From Gulosibacter sediminis (GTDB lineage: Bacteria > Actinomycetota > Actinomycetes > Actinomycetales > Microbacteriaceae), in NCBI RefSeq assembly GCF_014904065.1, contig NZ_JACXJG010000010.1, positions 34,921 through 49,224 on the forward strand: 14,304 nt of DNA, in the 5' to 3' direction. This document shows positions 7,349 to 14,304 of this stretch, piece after piece. The notes below the pieces were generated by a model. That model was not told where the DNA came from. It did not search any database and worked only from the letters and a program-made list of their open reading frames with translations. Made by a program: the position numbers and the translations under genes. The stretch's first letter is position 1, and the number at the start of each line of letters is the position of its first letter.

Positions 7349-7747
7349 ATGACTATGACCGACCCCGTCGCAGACATGCTTACCCGTCTGCGCAACGCGA
7401 GCAACGCCCACCACGACGCAGTGTCGATGCCGGGTTCGAAGCTCAAGAAGAACATCGCAGAGATCCTCAAGCGCGAGGGTTACATCACCGACTGGAGCGT
7501 CGAGGACGCTCGCGTTGGTGAGACCCTCAGCGTCTCGCTCAAGTTCGGCCAGGACCGCCGCCCCGCTCTGTCGGGCATCAAGCGCGTCTCGAAGCCGGGT
7601 CTGCGCGTCTACGCGAAGTCGACCGAGCTGCCCACCGTTCTTGGTGGCCTCGGCATCGCGATCCTGTCCACTTCCTCCGGCATGCTGACTGACCGCGAGG
7701 CCGAGCAGAAGGGCGTGGGTGGGGAAGTCCTCGCCTACGTATGGTGA
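7349..7747 (+). CDS. rpsH: 30S ribosomal protein S8
   Basis: From the ATG at 7349 the product is 132 residues starting [16 protein letters not shown], the usual S8 length and N-terminus. An in-frame upstream start would add 14 residues with no family support. AAAGGA at 7332-7337 lies 11 nt upstream. S8 is a primary binder of the central 16S rRNA domain and in E. coli is the repressor of the spc operon. The C-terminal [17 protein letters not shown] (102-118) and GGEVLAYVW are diagnostic. It follows rplE directly because no S14 gene is present. Confidence 0.98.
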   Translation: MTMTDPVADMLTRLRNASNAHHDAVSMPGSKLKKNIAEILKREGYITDWSVEDARVGETLSVSLKFGQDRRPALSGIKRVSKPGLRVYAKSTELPTVLGGLGIAILSTSSGMLTDREAEQKGVGGEVLAYVW

Positions 7748-7753
7748 TCCAGA

Positions 7754-8290
7754 ATGTCGCGTATTGGACGTCTCCCCATCGAAATTCCCGCCGGCGTTGA
7801 GGTCAAGCTTGACGGCGCACTCGTCTCGGTTAAGGGCCCCAAGGGTGAGCTCAAACTCACCGTCGCCCAGCCCATCGAGGTGAAGGTCGAAGAAGGCCAG
7901 GTGCTCGTCACCCGCCCCGACGACGAGCGTGAGTCGCGTGCCCTGCACGGTCTGACCCGCACCCTCATCTTCAACAACATCATCGGCGTGACCGCTGGTT
8001 ACACCAAGGACCTCGAGGTCGTTGGAACCGGTTACCGCGTGATGGCCAAGGGCTCGGACCTCGAGTTCGCGCTTGGCTTCTCGCACCCGGTCAACGTGCC
8101 CGCCCCCGAAGGCATCACCTTCAAGGTCGAGGGTCAGAACAAGATCTCGATCTCGGGCATCGACAAGCAGCTGGTCGGCGAGACCGCTGCGAACATCCGC
8201 AAGATTCGTCCGCCGGAGCCCTACAAGGGCAAGGGCATCCGCTACGCGGGCGAGCAGGTACGCCGCAAGGCCGGAAAGGCTGGTAAGTAA
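7754..8290 (+). CDS. rplF: 50S ribosomal protein L6
   Basis: The 178-residue product is full length for L6, which lies near the sarcin-ricin loop and factor-binding site. [15 protein letters not shown], the mid-protein [12 protein letters not shown] (89-100) and the C-terminal signature [11 protein letters not shown] (154-164) are all present. The ribosome binding site is weak (GGTGAT at 7743-7748, overlapping the rpsH stop), consistent with translational coupling over a 6-nt gap. The C-terminus is basic (RRKAGKAGK). Confidence 0.98.
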   Translation: MSRIGRLPIEIPAGVEVKLDGALVSVKGPKGELKLTVAQPIEVKVEEGQVLVTRPDDERESRALHGLTRTLIFNNIIGVTAGYTKDLEVVGTGYRVMAKGSDLEFALGFSHPVNVPAPEGITFKVEGQNKISISGIDKQLVGETAANIRKIRPPEPYKGKGIRYAGEQVRRKAGKAGK

Positions 8291-8292
8291 GC

Positions 8293-8652
8293 ATGGCTCA
8301 GCAGAGCAAGCAGGCCGCCCGTGGCCGTCGCCATAACCGGCTGCGCAAGAAGATCGAGGGCACCGCAGCGCGCCCCCGTCTGTCCGTTACCCGTTCCGCT
8401 CGCCACGTGTTCGTCCAGGTCATCGACGACGCCCAGGGTCACACCCTCGCGTCGGCCTCGACCATGGAAGCCGAGCTTCGCAGCTTCGACGGTGACAAGA
8501 CCGCCAAGGCTCGTCGCGTCGGCGAACTGGTTGCCGAGCGCGCCAAGGAAGCCGGAGTCGAGACCGTCGTGTTCGACCGTGGTGGAAACAAGTACGCCGG
8601 CCGTGTCGCCGCGATTGCCGATGGAGCACGAGAGGCAGGGCTGAACCTGTGA
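8293..8652 (+). CDS. rplR: 50S ribosomal protein L18
   Basis: The 119-residue product fits the L18 family, which binds 5S rRNA with L5 in the central protuberance. The basic N-terminus ([13 protein letters not shown], 11-23), RPRLSVTRS (27-35) and [13 protein letters not shown] (93-105) are the expected blocks. A GGAAAGG about 13 nt upstream is the likely ribosome binding site. The gene lies 2 nt after rplF, and its stop overlaps the GTG start of rpsE by 4 nt (GTGA). Confidence 0.98.
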   Translation: MAQQSKQAARGRRHNRLRKKIEGTAARPRLSVTRSARHVFVQVIDDAQGHTLASASTMEAELRSFDGDKTAKARRVGELVAERAKEAGVETVVFDRGGNKYAGRVAAIADGAREAGLNL

Positions 8653-9377
8653 CCGAGAACAACACGAACAACGTCCCCGACAACATGACCGACACCCCGG
8701 TTGAGACCGCCGCTTCGAGCGAGACCAACCTGCGTGAAGACGGACGCGAGCGCCGCAGCGGCAACCGCGACCGCCAGCAGCGCGACGGCGGCCGTGGCGG
8801 CCGTGGTGGCCGTGGCCGCGAGGACGACAAGGCAAACGAGTTCCTCGAGCGCGTTGTCACCATCAACCGCGTCTCCAAGGTCGTCAAGGGTGGTCGTCGC
8901 TTCAGCTTCACCGCGCTCGTCGTCGTTGGCGATGGCAACGGTCTCGTGGGCGTCGGCTACGGCAAGGCACGCGAAGTGCCCCTGGCAATCGCGAAGGGCG
9001 TCGAGGAAGCGAAGAAAAACTTCTTCCGCGTTCCCCGCGTGCTCAAGACCATCCCGCACCCCGTGCAGGGTGAGGCCGGCGCTGGCGTCGTCCTCCTCCG
9101 CCCGGCCGCGCAGGGTACCGGTGTTATCGCAGGTGGTCCCGTCCGCGCCGTGCTCGAGTGCGCTGGTATCCACGACATCCTGAGCAAGTCGCTCGGCTCG
9201 TCGAACACCATCAACATCGTCCACGCGACGGTTGAGGCGCTCAAGCTGCTCGAAGAGCCGCGTGCCGTCGCCGCCCGTCGTGGCCTCGACGTCGAGCACG
9301 TCGTGCCGGAGCGCATCCTGCGCGACCAGGCACGCGCCGCCGACGAGGCCGCCAAGTCTGCAAAGGTTGGTGCCTAA
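8649..9377 (+). CDS. rpsE: 30S ribosomal protein S5 with RG-rich N-terminal extension
   Basis: At 242 residues this S5 is much longer than the roughly 167 of E. coli. The S5 double-stranded-RNA-binding-like domain starts near [20 protein letters not shown] (65-84). The C-terminal domain, with [13 protein letters not shown] and the [10 protein letters not shown] segment, is intact. S5 shapes the mRNA entry channel and decoding accuracy. Residues 1-60 are a low-complexity extension rich in N, T, E and then R/G, with [10 protein letters not shown] at 48-57. The C-terminus also has about 20 extra Ala/Lys-rich residues. The start is GTG, overlapping the rplR stop by 4 nt. An internal ATG at 8685 would give a shorter form. 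Confidence 0.97.
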   Translation: MTENNTNNVPDNMTDTPVETAASSETNLREDGRERRSGNRDRQQRDGGRGGRGGRGREDDKANEFLERVVTINRVSKVVKGGRRFSFTALVVVGDGNGLVGVGYGKAREVPLAIAKGVEEAKKNFFRVPRVLKTIPHPVQGEAGAGVVLLRPAAQGTGVIAGGPVRAVLECAGIHDILSKSLGSSNTINIVHATVEALKLLEEPRAVAARRGLDVEHVVPERILRDQARAADEAAKSAKVGA

Positions 9378-9565
9378 TGGCTACGACTCTCAAGGTGACC
9401 CAGATCAAGTCGGTCATTAGCGAAAAGCAGAACCAGCGCGAAACCCTGCGCTCGCTCGGCCTGAAGCGCATCGGCGACTCGGTTGTCCGTGAGGACAGCC
9501 AGCAGCTGCGTGGCTATGTGCGTGCGGTCGCTCACCTGGTCAAGGTTGAGGAGATCAACGAATAA
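9377..9565 (+). CDS. rpmD: 50S ribosomal protein L30
   Basis: This 62-residue protein has the normal length of bacterial L30, a small late-assembling protein of the large subunit. [10 protein letters not shown] and [14 protein letters not shown] (24-37) are the family signature. AAAGG at 9362-9366 precedes the ATG by 10 nt. It overlaps rpsE and rplO by one base at each end (TAATG at both junctions), so all three are probably translated by coupled reinitiation. Confidence 0.98.
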   Translation: MATTLKVTQIKSVISEKQNQRETLRSLGLKRIGDSVVREDSQQLRGYVRAVAHLVKVEEINE

Positions 9566-10035
9566 TGACGAACAACGAGAACACGACCGGACCCGAGGAA
9601 GGCAAGCTCAAGCTGCACGACCTCCGTCCGGCTCCGGGAGCCAAGAAGTCGCGCATCCGTAAGGGTCGCGGTGAGGGCTCGAAGGGCAAGACCGCTGGTC
9701 GCGGTACCAAGGGTTCGAAGGCTCGTACGACCGTGCGCCTCGGATTCGAGGGTGGCCAGATGCCACAGCACATGCGTACCCCGAAGCTGCGCGGGTTCAA
9801 GAACCCGTTCCGCAAGGAGTACCAGGTGGTGAACCTGTTCCAGCTGGAGCAGGCCTACCCGCAGGGTGGCGACGTCACCATCGAGGACCTCGTGAAGAAG
9901 GGCCTCGTTCGCAAGAACGAGCTCGTCAAGGTTCTCGGTACTGGCGAAGTAACCGTTAAGCTGAATGTTGCCGTCGACAAGGTCTCGAGCTCAGCAGAGC
10001 AGAAGATCGTCGACGCTGGCGGCTCCATCAAGTAA
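9565..10035 (+). CDS. rplO: 50S ribosomal protein L15
   Basis: The 156-residue product is a standard L15 with a short polar N-terminal addition before [14 protein letters not shown] (15-28). The glycine/lysine-rich RNA-binding stretch (about 32-55, with [18 protein letters not shown] at 33-50) and GFEGGQMPQ (60-68) are clear. L15 is a late-stage 50S assembly protein. GAGGAG at 9548-9553 serves as ribosome binding site. It is the last ribosomal gene of the window. A strong hairpin follows 5 nt after its stop. Confidence 0.98.
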   Translation: MTNNENTTGPEEGKLKLHDLRPAPGAKKSRIRKGRGEGSKGKTAGRGTKGSKARTTVRLGFEGGQMPQHMRTPKLRGFKNPFRKEYQVVNLFQLEQAYPQGGDVTIEDLVKKGLVRKNELVKVLGTGEVTVKLNVAVDKVSSSAEQKIVDAGGSIK

Positions 10036-10040
10036 TTTCC

Positions 10041-10082
10041 CGAGAACGGGGCCGGCTTTCACCGGCCCCGTTCTCGTTTGTC
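10041..10082 (+). terminator. Intrinsic terminator or attenuator between rplO and secY
   Basis: A perfect 15-bp stem pairs 10041-10055 with 10062-10076 around a CTTTCA loop, followed by TTTGTCC. Its GC-rich stem and short T-containing tail look like an intrinsic terminator. The T-run is short, so partial read-through into secY is likely, because no convincing promoter is visible in the remaining 30 nt before secY. Confidence 0.75.
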
Positions 10083-10107
10083 CACATTAGGAAAGCAGGC
10101 TTCCCGC

Positions 10108-11469
10108 GTGTTCAGTGCTATCTCACGGGTGTTTCGAACGCCGGATCTTCGACGCAAGATCCTGTTCACACTCGGCATGATCGCCCTTTACCGGTTGGGT
10201 ACCACCATCCCGGCGCCGCACGTGAACTTCGCGAACGTGCAGACCTGTGTGGACGGCATGAACACCGACGGACAGACGAACCTGTTCTCGATGCTCAACC
10301 TCTTCTCGGGCGGCGCGCTCATGCAGCTGTCGATCTTCGCACTCGGCATCATGCCGTACATCACCGCGTCGATCATCATCCAGCTGCTCCGAGTCGTCGT
10401 GCCGCACTTTGAGGCGCTCCACAAGGAGGGCCAGTCGGGCCAGACGAAGCTGACGCAGTACACGCGTTACCTCACCATCGCCCTCGCGGTGCTGCAGGCG
10501 ACTACGCTGCTCACCGTCGCCCGCACGGGTGGCCTCTTCGGCGCCAACACCGACGCGGCCTGTTCGAACGTCCTCGACCTCGTTGCCGAGACGACTGGCT
10601 TCGACGTGACGACCAACATCATCCGCATGATCATCATGGTCACCGCCATGACCGCGGGAACCGCCGCCATCATGTGGTTCGGCGAGCTCATCACCGAACG
10701 CGGCGTCGGCAACGGCATGTCCCTACTCATCTTCACTTCGATCTGTGCCTCATTCCCGCAGGCCATGTGGTCGCTGATGAGTGGCACCGGCGGCGGCATC
10801 ACCTTTGCGGTCGTGATCGTGCTCGCGTTCCTCGTGCTTGTGGCCGTCATCTACGTCGAGCAGTCGCAGCGACGCATCCCGGTGCAGTACGCGCGCCGCA
10901 TGGTCGGTCGCCGCACCTATGGCGGCCAGTCGACCTACATCCCGATCAAGGTAAACCAGGCCGGCGTGATCCCGGTCATCTTCGCATCGTCGCTGCTGAT
11001 GCTGCCGTCGCTCGTCGCGCAATTTAACACGCCGACCGATGGCACGACCGCGCCCGAGTGGGTCATCTGGATTCAGAACAACTTCGTTTCGGGCGACACC
11101 TGGCCGTACATGCTGACGTACTTCCTGCTCATCATTGGGTTCGCCTACTTCTACGTCTACATCGCGTTCAACCCCGATGAGGTCGCCGAGAACATGCGCC
11201 GTCAGGGCGGCTTTGTGCCCGGTATCCGAGCCGGCCAGCCGACCGCCGACTACCTCGCGCACGTGCTCAACCGCATCACCTTCCCAGGGTCGATCTACCT
11301 CGGCATTATTGCGCTGCTGCCGCTCATCGCGCTCGCCACGGTTTCGGCGAACCAGAACTTCCCCCTCGGCGGTGCGTCTATCCTGATCCTCGTCGGTGTC
11401 GGTCTTGAAACCGTGAAACAGATCGACGCCCAGCTCCAGCAACGCAACTACGAAGGACTTCTGCGATGA
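10108..11469 (+). CDS. secY: Preprotein translocase subunit SecY
   Basis: SecY is the channel subunit of the SecYEG translocon in the cytoplasmic membrane. From the GTG at 10108 the product is 453 residues, starting [20 protein letters not shown]. About ten hydrophobic membrane segments are visible, including [20 protein letters not shown] (74-93). The conserved cytoplasmic loops IPVQYARR (257-264) and the one with GFVPGIRAG (368-376, conserved Arg at 374) are intact. AGGAAAG at 10089-10095 is upstream, with rather long spacing. An in-frame TTG at 10078 would add ten residues but sits against the terminator stem with no clear ribosome binding site, so I prefer the GTG. The stop overlaps adk by 4 nt. 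Confidence 0.95.
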   Translation: MFSAISRVFRTPDLRRKILFTLGMIALYRLGTTIPAPHVNFANVQTCVDGMNTDGQTNLFSMLNLFSGGALMQLSIFALGIMPYITASIIIQLLRVVVPHFEALHKEGQSGQTKLTQYTRYLTIALAVLQATTLLTVARTGGLFGANTDAACSNVLDLVAETTGFDVTTNIIRMIIMVTAMTAGTAAIMWFGELITERGVGNGMSLLIFTSICASFPQAMWSLMSGTGGGITFAVVIVLAFLVLVAVIYVEQSQRRIPVQYARRMVGRRTYGGQSTYIPIKVNQAGVIPVIFASSLLMLPSLVAQFNTPTDGTTAPEWVIWIQNNFVSGDTWPYMLTYFLLIIGFAYFYVYIAFNPDEVAENMRRQGGFVPGIRAGQPTADYLAHVLNRITFPGSIYLGIIALLPLIALATVSANQNFPLGGASILILVGVGLETVKQIDAQLQQRNYEGLLR

Positions 11470-12062
11470 CGCAAACTGCACCCGCTCGACTGCTGATTGT
11501 TGGCCCTCCCGGCGCAGGCAAGGGCACCCAGGCAACCGGCCTCGCCGATGCCTACGGCATTCCCGCCATCTCGACTGGAGACATCTTCCGCGAGAACATC
11601 AAGAACGGCACCGAGCTCGGCAAGAAGGTGCAGGAGATCACTGCCGCTGGTGAGCTCGTGCCCGACTCGCTGACGAACGAGCTCGTGCAGGACCGCATCG
11701 GCCAGGACGACGCCAAGGGCGGCTTCCTGCTCGACGGCTATCCGCGCACGCTCGGCCAGGTCGAATTCCTCACGGGGCTGCTCGAGGCCGAGGGCCAGGC
11801 GATCGACGCGGTCGTGCAGCTCGAGGTCGACACGGATGCCGTGGTCGCCCGCCTGCTCAAGCGCGCGCAGGAGCTCGGTCGCGTCGACGACACCGAAGAG
11901 GTCATCCGCCACCGCCAGGAGGTCTACGCGAACGAAACGGCGCCGATCCTCGGCGTGTACGAACAGCGCGGCTCCCTCGTCAAGGTTGACGGCATGGGCA
12001 CGGTTGAGGAAGTCGCGCAGCGCATCCTCGACGCGCTCGAGGCACGAGTGCCGCGCGCCTAA
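11466..12062 (+). CDS. adk: Adenylate kinase
   Basis: Adenylate kinase interconverts ATP, ADP and AMP in the cytoplasm. The 198-residue product has the P-loop GPPGAGKGT at 13-21, the AMP-binding [10 protein letters not shown] (36-45) and FLLDGYPRT (87-95). The lid is the short form: [19 protein letters not shown] at 132-150, with no four-cysteine zinc site. This is usual for Actinobacteria, and the length is correspondingly below the roughly 214 of E. coli. GAAGGA at 11452-11457 lies 8 nt before the ATG, which overlaps the secY stop. The secY-adk pairing is standard, but the usual next gene, map, does not follow. Confidence 0.97.
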   Translation: MTQTAPARLLIVGPPGAGKGTQATGLADAYGIPAISTGDIFRENIKNGTELGKKVQEITAAGELVPDSLTNELVQDRIGQDDAKGGFLLDGYPRTLGQVEFLTGLLEAEGQAIDAVVQLEVDTDAVVARLLKRAQELGRVDDTEEVIRHRQEVYANETAPILGVYEQRGSLVKVDGMGTVEEVAQRILDALEARVPRA

Positions 12063-12071
12063 CAGCAGCGT

Positions 12072-12110
12072 GAGGAGGGGGTGATCCTAAACAGGTTCAC
12101 CCGCTCCTTT
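12072..12110 (+). terminator. Imperfect terminator-like hairpin after adk
   Basis: GAGGAG (12072-12077) and GGGTGA (12079-12084) pair with TCACCC (12097-12102) and CTCCTT (12104-12109), with one G-G mismatch between them. A short CC/GG inner pair closes a TAAACA loop. The 3' side runs into CTTTCG. It begins about 10 nt after the adk stop and probably ends or reduces transcription from the secY-adk unit. Confidence 0.5.
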
Positions 12111-12125
12111 CGTGTGCGGCAGGTC

Positions 12126-12131
12126 TAGCAT
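12126..12131 (+). promoter_or_regulatory. Possible -10 element of the FemAB-like unit
   Basis: TAGCAT matches TATAAT at four of six positions and lies 31 nt before the ATG at 12163. No convincing -35 is seen 16-18 nt upstream. It is suggested mainly by its place between the adk terminator-like hairpin and a new gene with its own ribosome binding site. Confidence 0.25.
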
Positions 12132-12162
12132 TCCCTCTTGGACGGTCCAGAGAGAAGGCAAC

Positions 12163-13187
12163 ATGGAAGTTCAACTTCTTGACCACGAGGATGAGCGCTG
12201 GGCCGCGCTCCTTGGCCGCGTGCGACACGACATTGACCACCTTCCCGGCTACCTCGCGGCGAGCGATCGACGGCGGGGGAGCACCTCGCTCCTCGCCCAC
12301 GTGAGCGATGGCGACGTCGTGTTCGCCGTGCCGCTGCAGTTCATCGAGCTGCCGGGTGGGATGCGAGACGCGGCATCAGCAGAACTCCGCGCGGCGCCGC
12401 TCTTCACCGAGGGCACGAGCGCGGCCTGGCGATCCGCTGCCATCCGGGCGCTCCTCGACCATCTGCGCGATTCCGGCACCGTTTCGCTGTTCCTCCGCTT
12501 CCACCCCCTGCTCGAGGGGTATCGAAGCGACTTCGCGCCCTACGGCGCCATCGTCGAGCACGGGCCGACCTACGACATCCCACTCGATCATCCGCTCGAG
12601 GAGATCCGGGCGAATATGCGCCGCAGCCATCGCCAGAGCATCCGCAAATTCCGAGCGAGTGATTTCCGCTTCGAGCGAGAGCCCGGCTACGACGATCTCG
12701 CGGCCTTCCACGAGCTCTATGAACTCACGATGCAGCGGGTGCATGCGCGTGGTGAGTTCCACTTCTCGCTCGCCTACTTCCAGGATTTGGTGGTCGGGCT
12801 TGGCAACCGCGTGGCGCTCTGGGTGCTCCGCTCCGGTGAGCAGATCGTCGCAGCGCATCTCGTCACCGACTGCGGCGGCATCGTGCAGGGGCTCTACGCG
12901 GGAGTGCATCCGGATTTTCACAGCCGGGTGCCGCAGGTCGGGCTCTACGACCAGGAACTTGAGTGGGCGCGGGCACCGAGTCGCTGCACCAGTTCAAAGC
13001 AGGCATCACGAAGGTGCGACCCGCCGAGTACAGCGCGCGCATTGTTGTCGACCACGCCGAGTTCGGGCGCCGATGCGAGGCTTGGCAGCACCAGACAGGC
13101 GGCATGGTGGGCCGAACCGACGAATTCTTCCCGCCCTATCGCGACGGCGCGCGGCTCGGGGCCTTGACGGGGCATTCCGCGGGGTGA
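12163..13187 (+). pseudogene. FemAB/BioF2-like acyltransferase gene, broken by a 37-nt deletion
   Basis: The ATG at 12163 follows AGAGAAGG (12151-12158). The frame encodes about 269 residues resembling the GNAT-fold FemAB/BioF2-like family, including SLFLRFHPLLE (108-118), MRRSHRQSIRKF (152-163) and FHFSLAYF (199-206). By eye roughly half its residues are shared with the downstream paralog. After GLYDQELEWA (260-269) the similarity jumps frame. The rest (TESLHQFKAGIT to DEFFPP) continues in another frame and ends at TGA 13185-13187. Compared with the paralog, 44 nt between TGGGCGC and GAGTCGCTGC are replaced by 7 nt, a net loss of 37 nt. This removes the YFFDG segment and shifts the frame. 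Read straight, the first frame ends at 13167 with an unrelated tail. The product is probably non-functional; the exact substrate of the family member is unknown. Confidence 0.8.
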
Positions 13188-13227
13188 AAGCTGGCGACAT
13201 TCATCGGTGACCCTCACGAACTCTGAG

Positions 13228-13275
13228 AGCCTCGAAGCACGGCGGCCGACGACACCCCGAAAGGCCGCAGAGGCT
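13228..13275 (+). other. Imperfect inverted repeat between the two FemAB-like genes
   Basis: AGCCTC (13228-13233) can pair with GAGGCT (13270-13275), and inside it GCGGCC (13242-13247) with GGCCGC (13263-13268), around a 15-nt loop. The stem is interrupted and has no T-run. It could be a weak terminator or simply a consequence of high GC content. GAGAGGGG at 13276-13283 directly after it is the likely ribosome binding site of the next gene. Confidence 0.25.
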
Positions 13276-13294
13276 GAGAGGGGCGCCGGAGCGC

Positions 13295-14304
13295 ATGCAC
13301 GCAAACCTACTCGACATTGGCGACGAGCGGTGGGATGCGCTGCTCGCGACCGTGCAACACGACGTTGATCACCTGCCGGCGTATCTCGCCGCACACGATG
13401 CCTTTCGCGGCGGGGTCTCGCAGCTGGCGGTCGTCGAGGACGATGTGGGCGCGCTGCTCGTGCCCCTGCGCATCCAGCACAGCGATGGCGGGAGCCTCGA
13501 CGCAGCTTCGTCCGAGGTGCGTTCTGCGCCGTTGTTCACCGGCGGCACCTCGGTCGAGTGGCGCCGCGAGGCGATCCGCGAACTGCTCATGTTTCTGCGC
13601 CGTCGTGACGTTGCCTCGTTGTTCCTGCGGTTTCATCCGCTGCTCGAGTCATCGGTGCCCGAGTTCTCCCGCTACGGCGCGGTGGTGAAGCACGGGCCGA
13701 CGTTCAACATCAAGCTCGGCCGCTCGCTCGACGACATCCGCGCGGGGATGAGCAAGAGCCACCGGCGCGGCATCCGCAAGTTTCAGGCGGCCGGGTACGA
13801 GTATGCGCCCGACCCCGACTGGGAGTGGCTCGCCGACTTCCACACGATCTACGCGCAGACGATGGAGCGGGTCGGCGCGAGCGATGACTTCCGCTTTACT
13901 CTCGACTACTTCGAGCGGCTGCGCGACACCCTCCGTGAGCACGTTTCGCTCTGGATGCTCGAGGTCGACGGCGTGCTGGCGATGGGCAGCATCGTCACGG
14001 AGTGCGGCGGCACGGTGCAGGGGCTCTGCGGAGCGATGAACCACGAGTTTCACAAGGAGATTCCGCACATCGGTACCTACGACGCCGAGGTGCAGTGGGC
14101 GCTCTCGCGCCGAGCGCAGAACTACTTCTTCGACGGGGCCGCGTACGAGTCGCTGCGCCGCTTCAAGGCGGGCATGACCGAGCATCGACCGGTCGCCGTC
14201 AGCGCCCGCATCGTCATCGACCCGGTTGAGTTTGGGCGACAGTGTGCCTCGTGGGAACGCGCCGCGGGGCGCAGCGTGTCGCACGCCGACGAGTTCTTCC
14301 CGCC
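13295..14304 (+). CDS. FemAB/BioF2-like (GNAT-fold) acyltransferase, 3' end beyond the window
   Basis: The frame is open from the ATG at 13295 to the window edge, 336 codons, with a purine-rich GAGAGGGG 11 nt upstream. The protein starts MHANLLDIGDERWDALL. It resembles proteins annotated as FemAB-related or BioF2-like acetyltransferases (GNAT fold), which transfer acyl or aminoacyl groups and often act on cell-envelope polymers. Shared blocks with the upstream paralog include SLFLRFHPLLE (about 109-119), SHRRGIRKF (155-163) and CGGTVQGL. YFFDGAAYESLRRFKAGMT, with FFDG at 278-281, is intact here and missing upstream. No signal peptide or membrane segment is seen, so it is probably cytoplasmic. 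By comparison with the tail of the paralog only about 10-20 residues should be missing. Substrate unknown. Confidence 0.75.
   Translation, partial: MHANLLDIGDERWDALLATVQHDVDHLPAYLAAHDAFRGGVSQLAVVEDDVGALLVPLRIQHSDGGSLDAASSEVRSAPLFTGGTSVEWRREAIRELLMFLRRRDVASLFLRFHPLLESSVPEFSRYGAVVKHGPTFNIKLGRSLDDIRAGMSKSHRRGIRKFQAAGYEYAPDPDWEWLADFHTIYAQTMERVGASDDFRFTLDYFERLRDTLREHVSLWMLEVDGVLAMGSIVTECGGTVQGLCGAMNHEFHKEIPHIGTYDAEVQWALSRRAQNYFFDGAAYESLRRFKAGMTEHRPVAVSARIVIDPVEFGRQCASWERAAGRSVSHADEFFP

Noticed and set aside
10078..10107. TTG start for secY
   Set aside because: It directly follows the terminator stem with no clear ribosome binding site; the SecY N-terminus fits the GTG at 10108 better.
12971..12977. 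Programmed frameshifting in the first FemAB-like gene
   Set aside because: No slippery run is present, and the difference from the paralog is a 37-nt loss that removes conserved residues, so recoding would not restore the protein.
12308..13210. 300-codon frame inside the first FemAB-like gene
   Set aside because: It is an Arg/Ser-rich out-of-frame shadow; the frame starting at 12163 aligns with the paralog.
13221..13290. Possible TPP-type riboswitch because of GAGGCTGAGAGGGG
   Set aside because: Only a short CTGAGA-like piece matches; the rest of the conserved core is absent.

Overview
The window is the S10-spc ribosomal protein gene cluster of a GC-rich actinobacterium, followed by two tandem FemAB/GNAT-like genes. 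Four observations point to Actinobacteria, probably Micrococcales and perhaps Microbacteriaceae: the protein sequences; the long lysine-, arginine- and alanine-rich tails on S5, L24, L29 and S3; the short-lid adenylate kinase; and the absence of an S14 gene between L5 and S8. The genus cannot be fixed from the sequence alone.

Layout. Positions 1-197 hold the 5' end of an unrecognised gene on the minus strand, divergent from the rest. Positions 198-583 are a long non-coding region with a candidate promoter (275-304) and a leader hairpin (464-485). From 584 to 5840 runs the S10 block: rpsJ, rplC, rplD, rplW, rplB, rpsS, rplV, rpsC, rplP, rpmC, rpsQ. A set of overlapping, mutually exclusive hairpins (5830-5859) lies at the S10/spc boundary. 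From 5884 to 10035 runs the spc block: rplN, rplX, rplE, a 106-nt gap with a 12-bp hairpin where rpsN would be expected, then rpsH, rplF, rplR, rpsE, rpmD, rplO. A 15-bp terminator-like hairpin (10041-10076) separates rplO from secY and adk, which overlap by 4 nt. Another terminator-like hairpin follows adk.

After adk, where map, infA and the alpha-operon genes are commonly found, there are two tandem paralogous FemAB/BioF2-like acyltransferase genes. The first (12163-13187) has lost its reading frame through a net 37-nt deletion visible by comparison with the second. The second (13295 to the window end) is intact as far as it can be read and is cut off by the window.

The genes from rpsJ to rplO make structural proteins of both ribosomal subunits. 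They are packed with 1-4 nt overlaps or short gaps, each usually with its own purine-rich ribosome binding site, which implies coupled translation. SecY is the translocon channel used by ribosomes making membrane and exported proteins, and Adk balances adenylate nucleotides. The FemAB-like pair is a separate accessory unit, possibly acting on the cell envelope. I see no mobile element, CRISPR array, tRNA or rRNA. The most interesting points are the decayed tandem paralog, the broken spc gene order, the missing S14 gene and the non-coding structures between operon segments.
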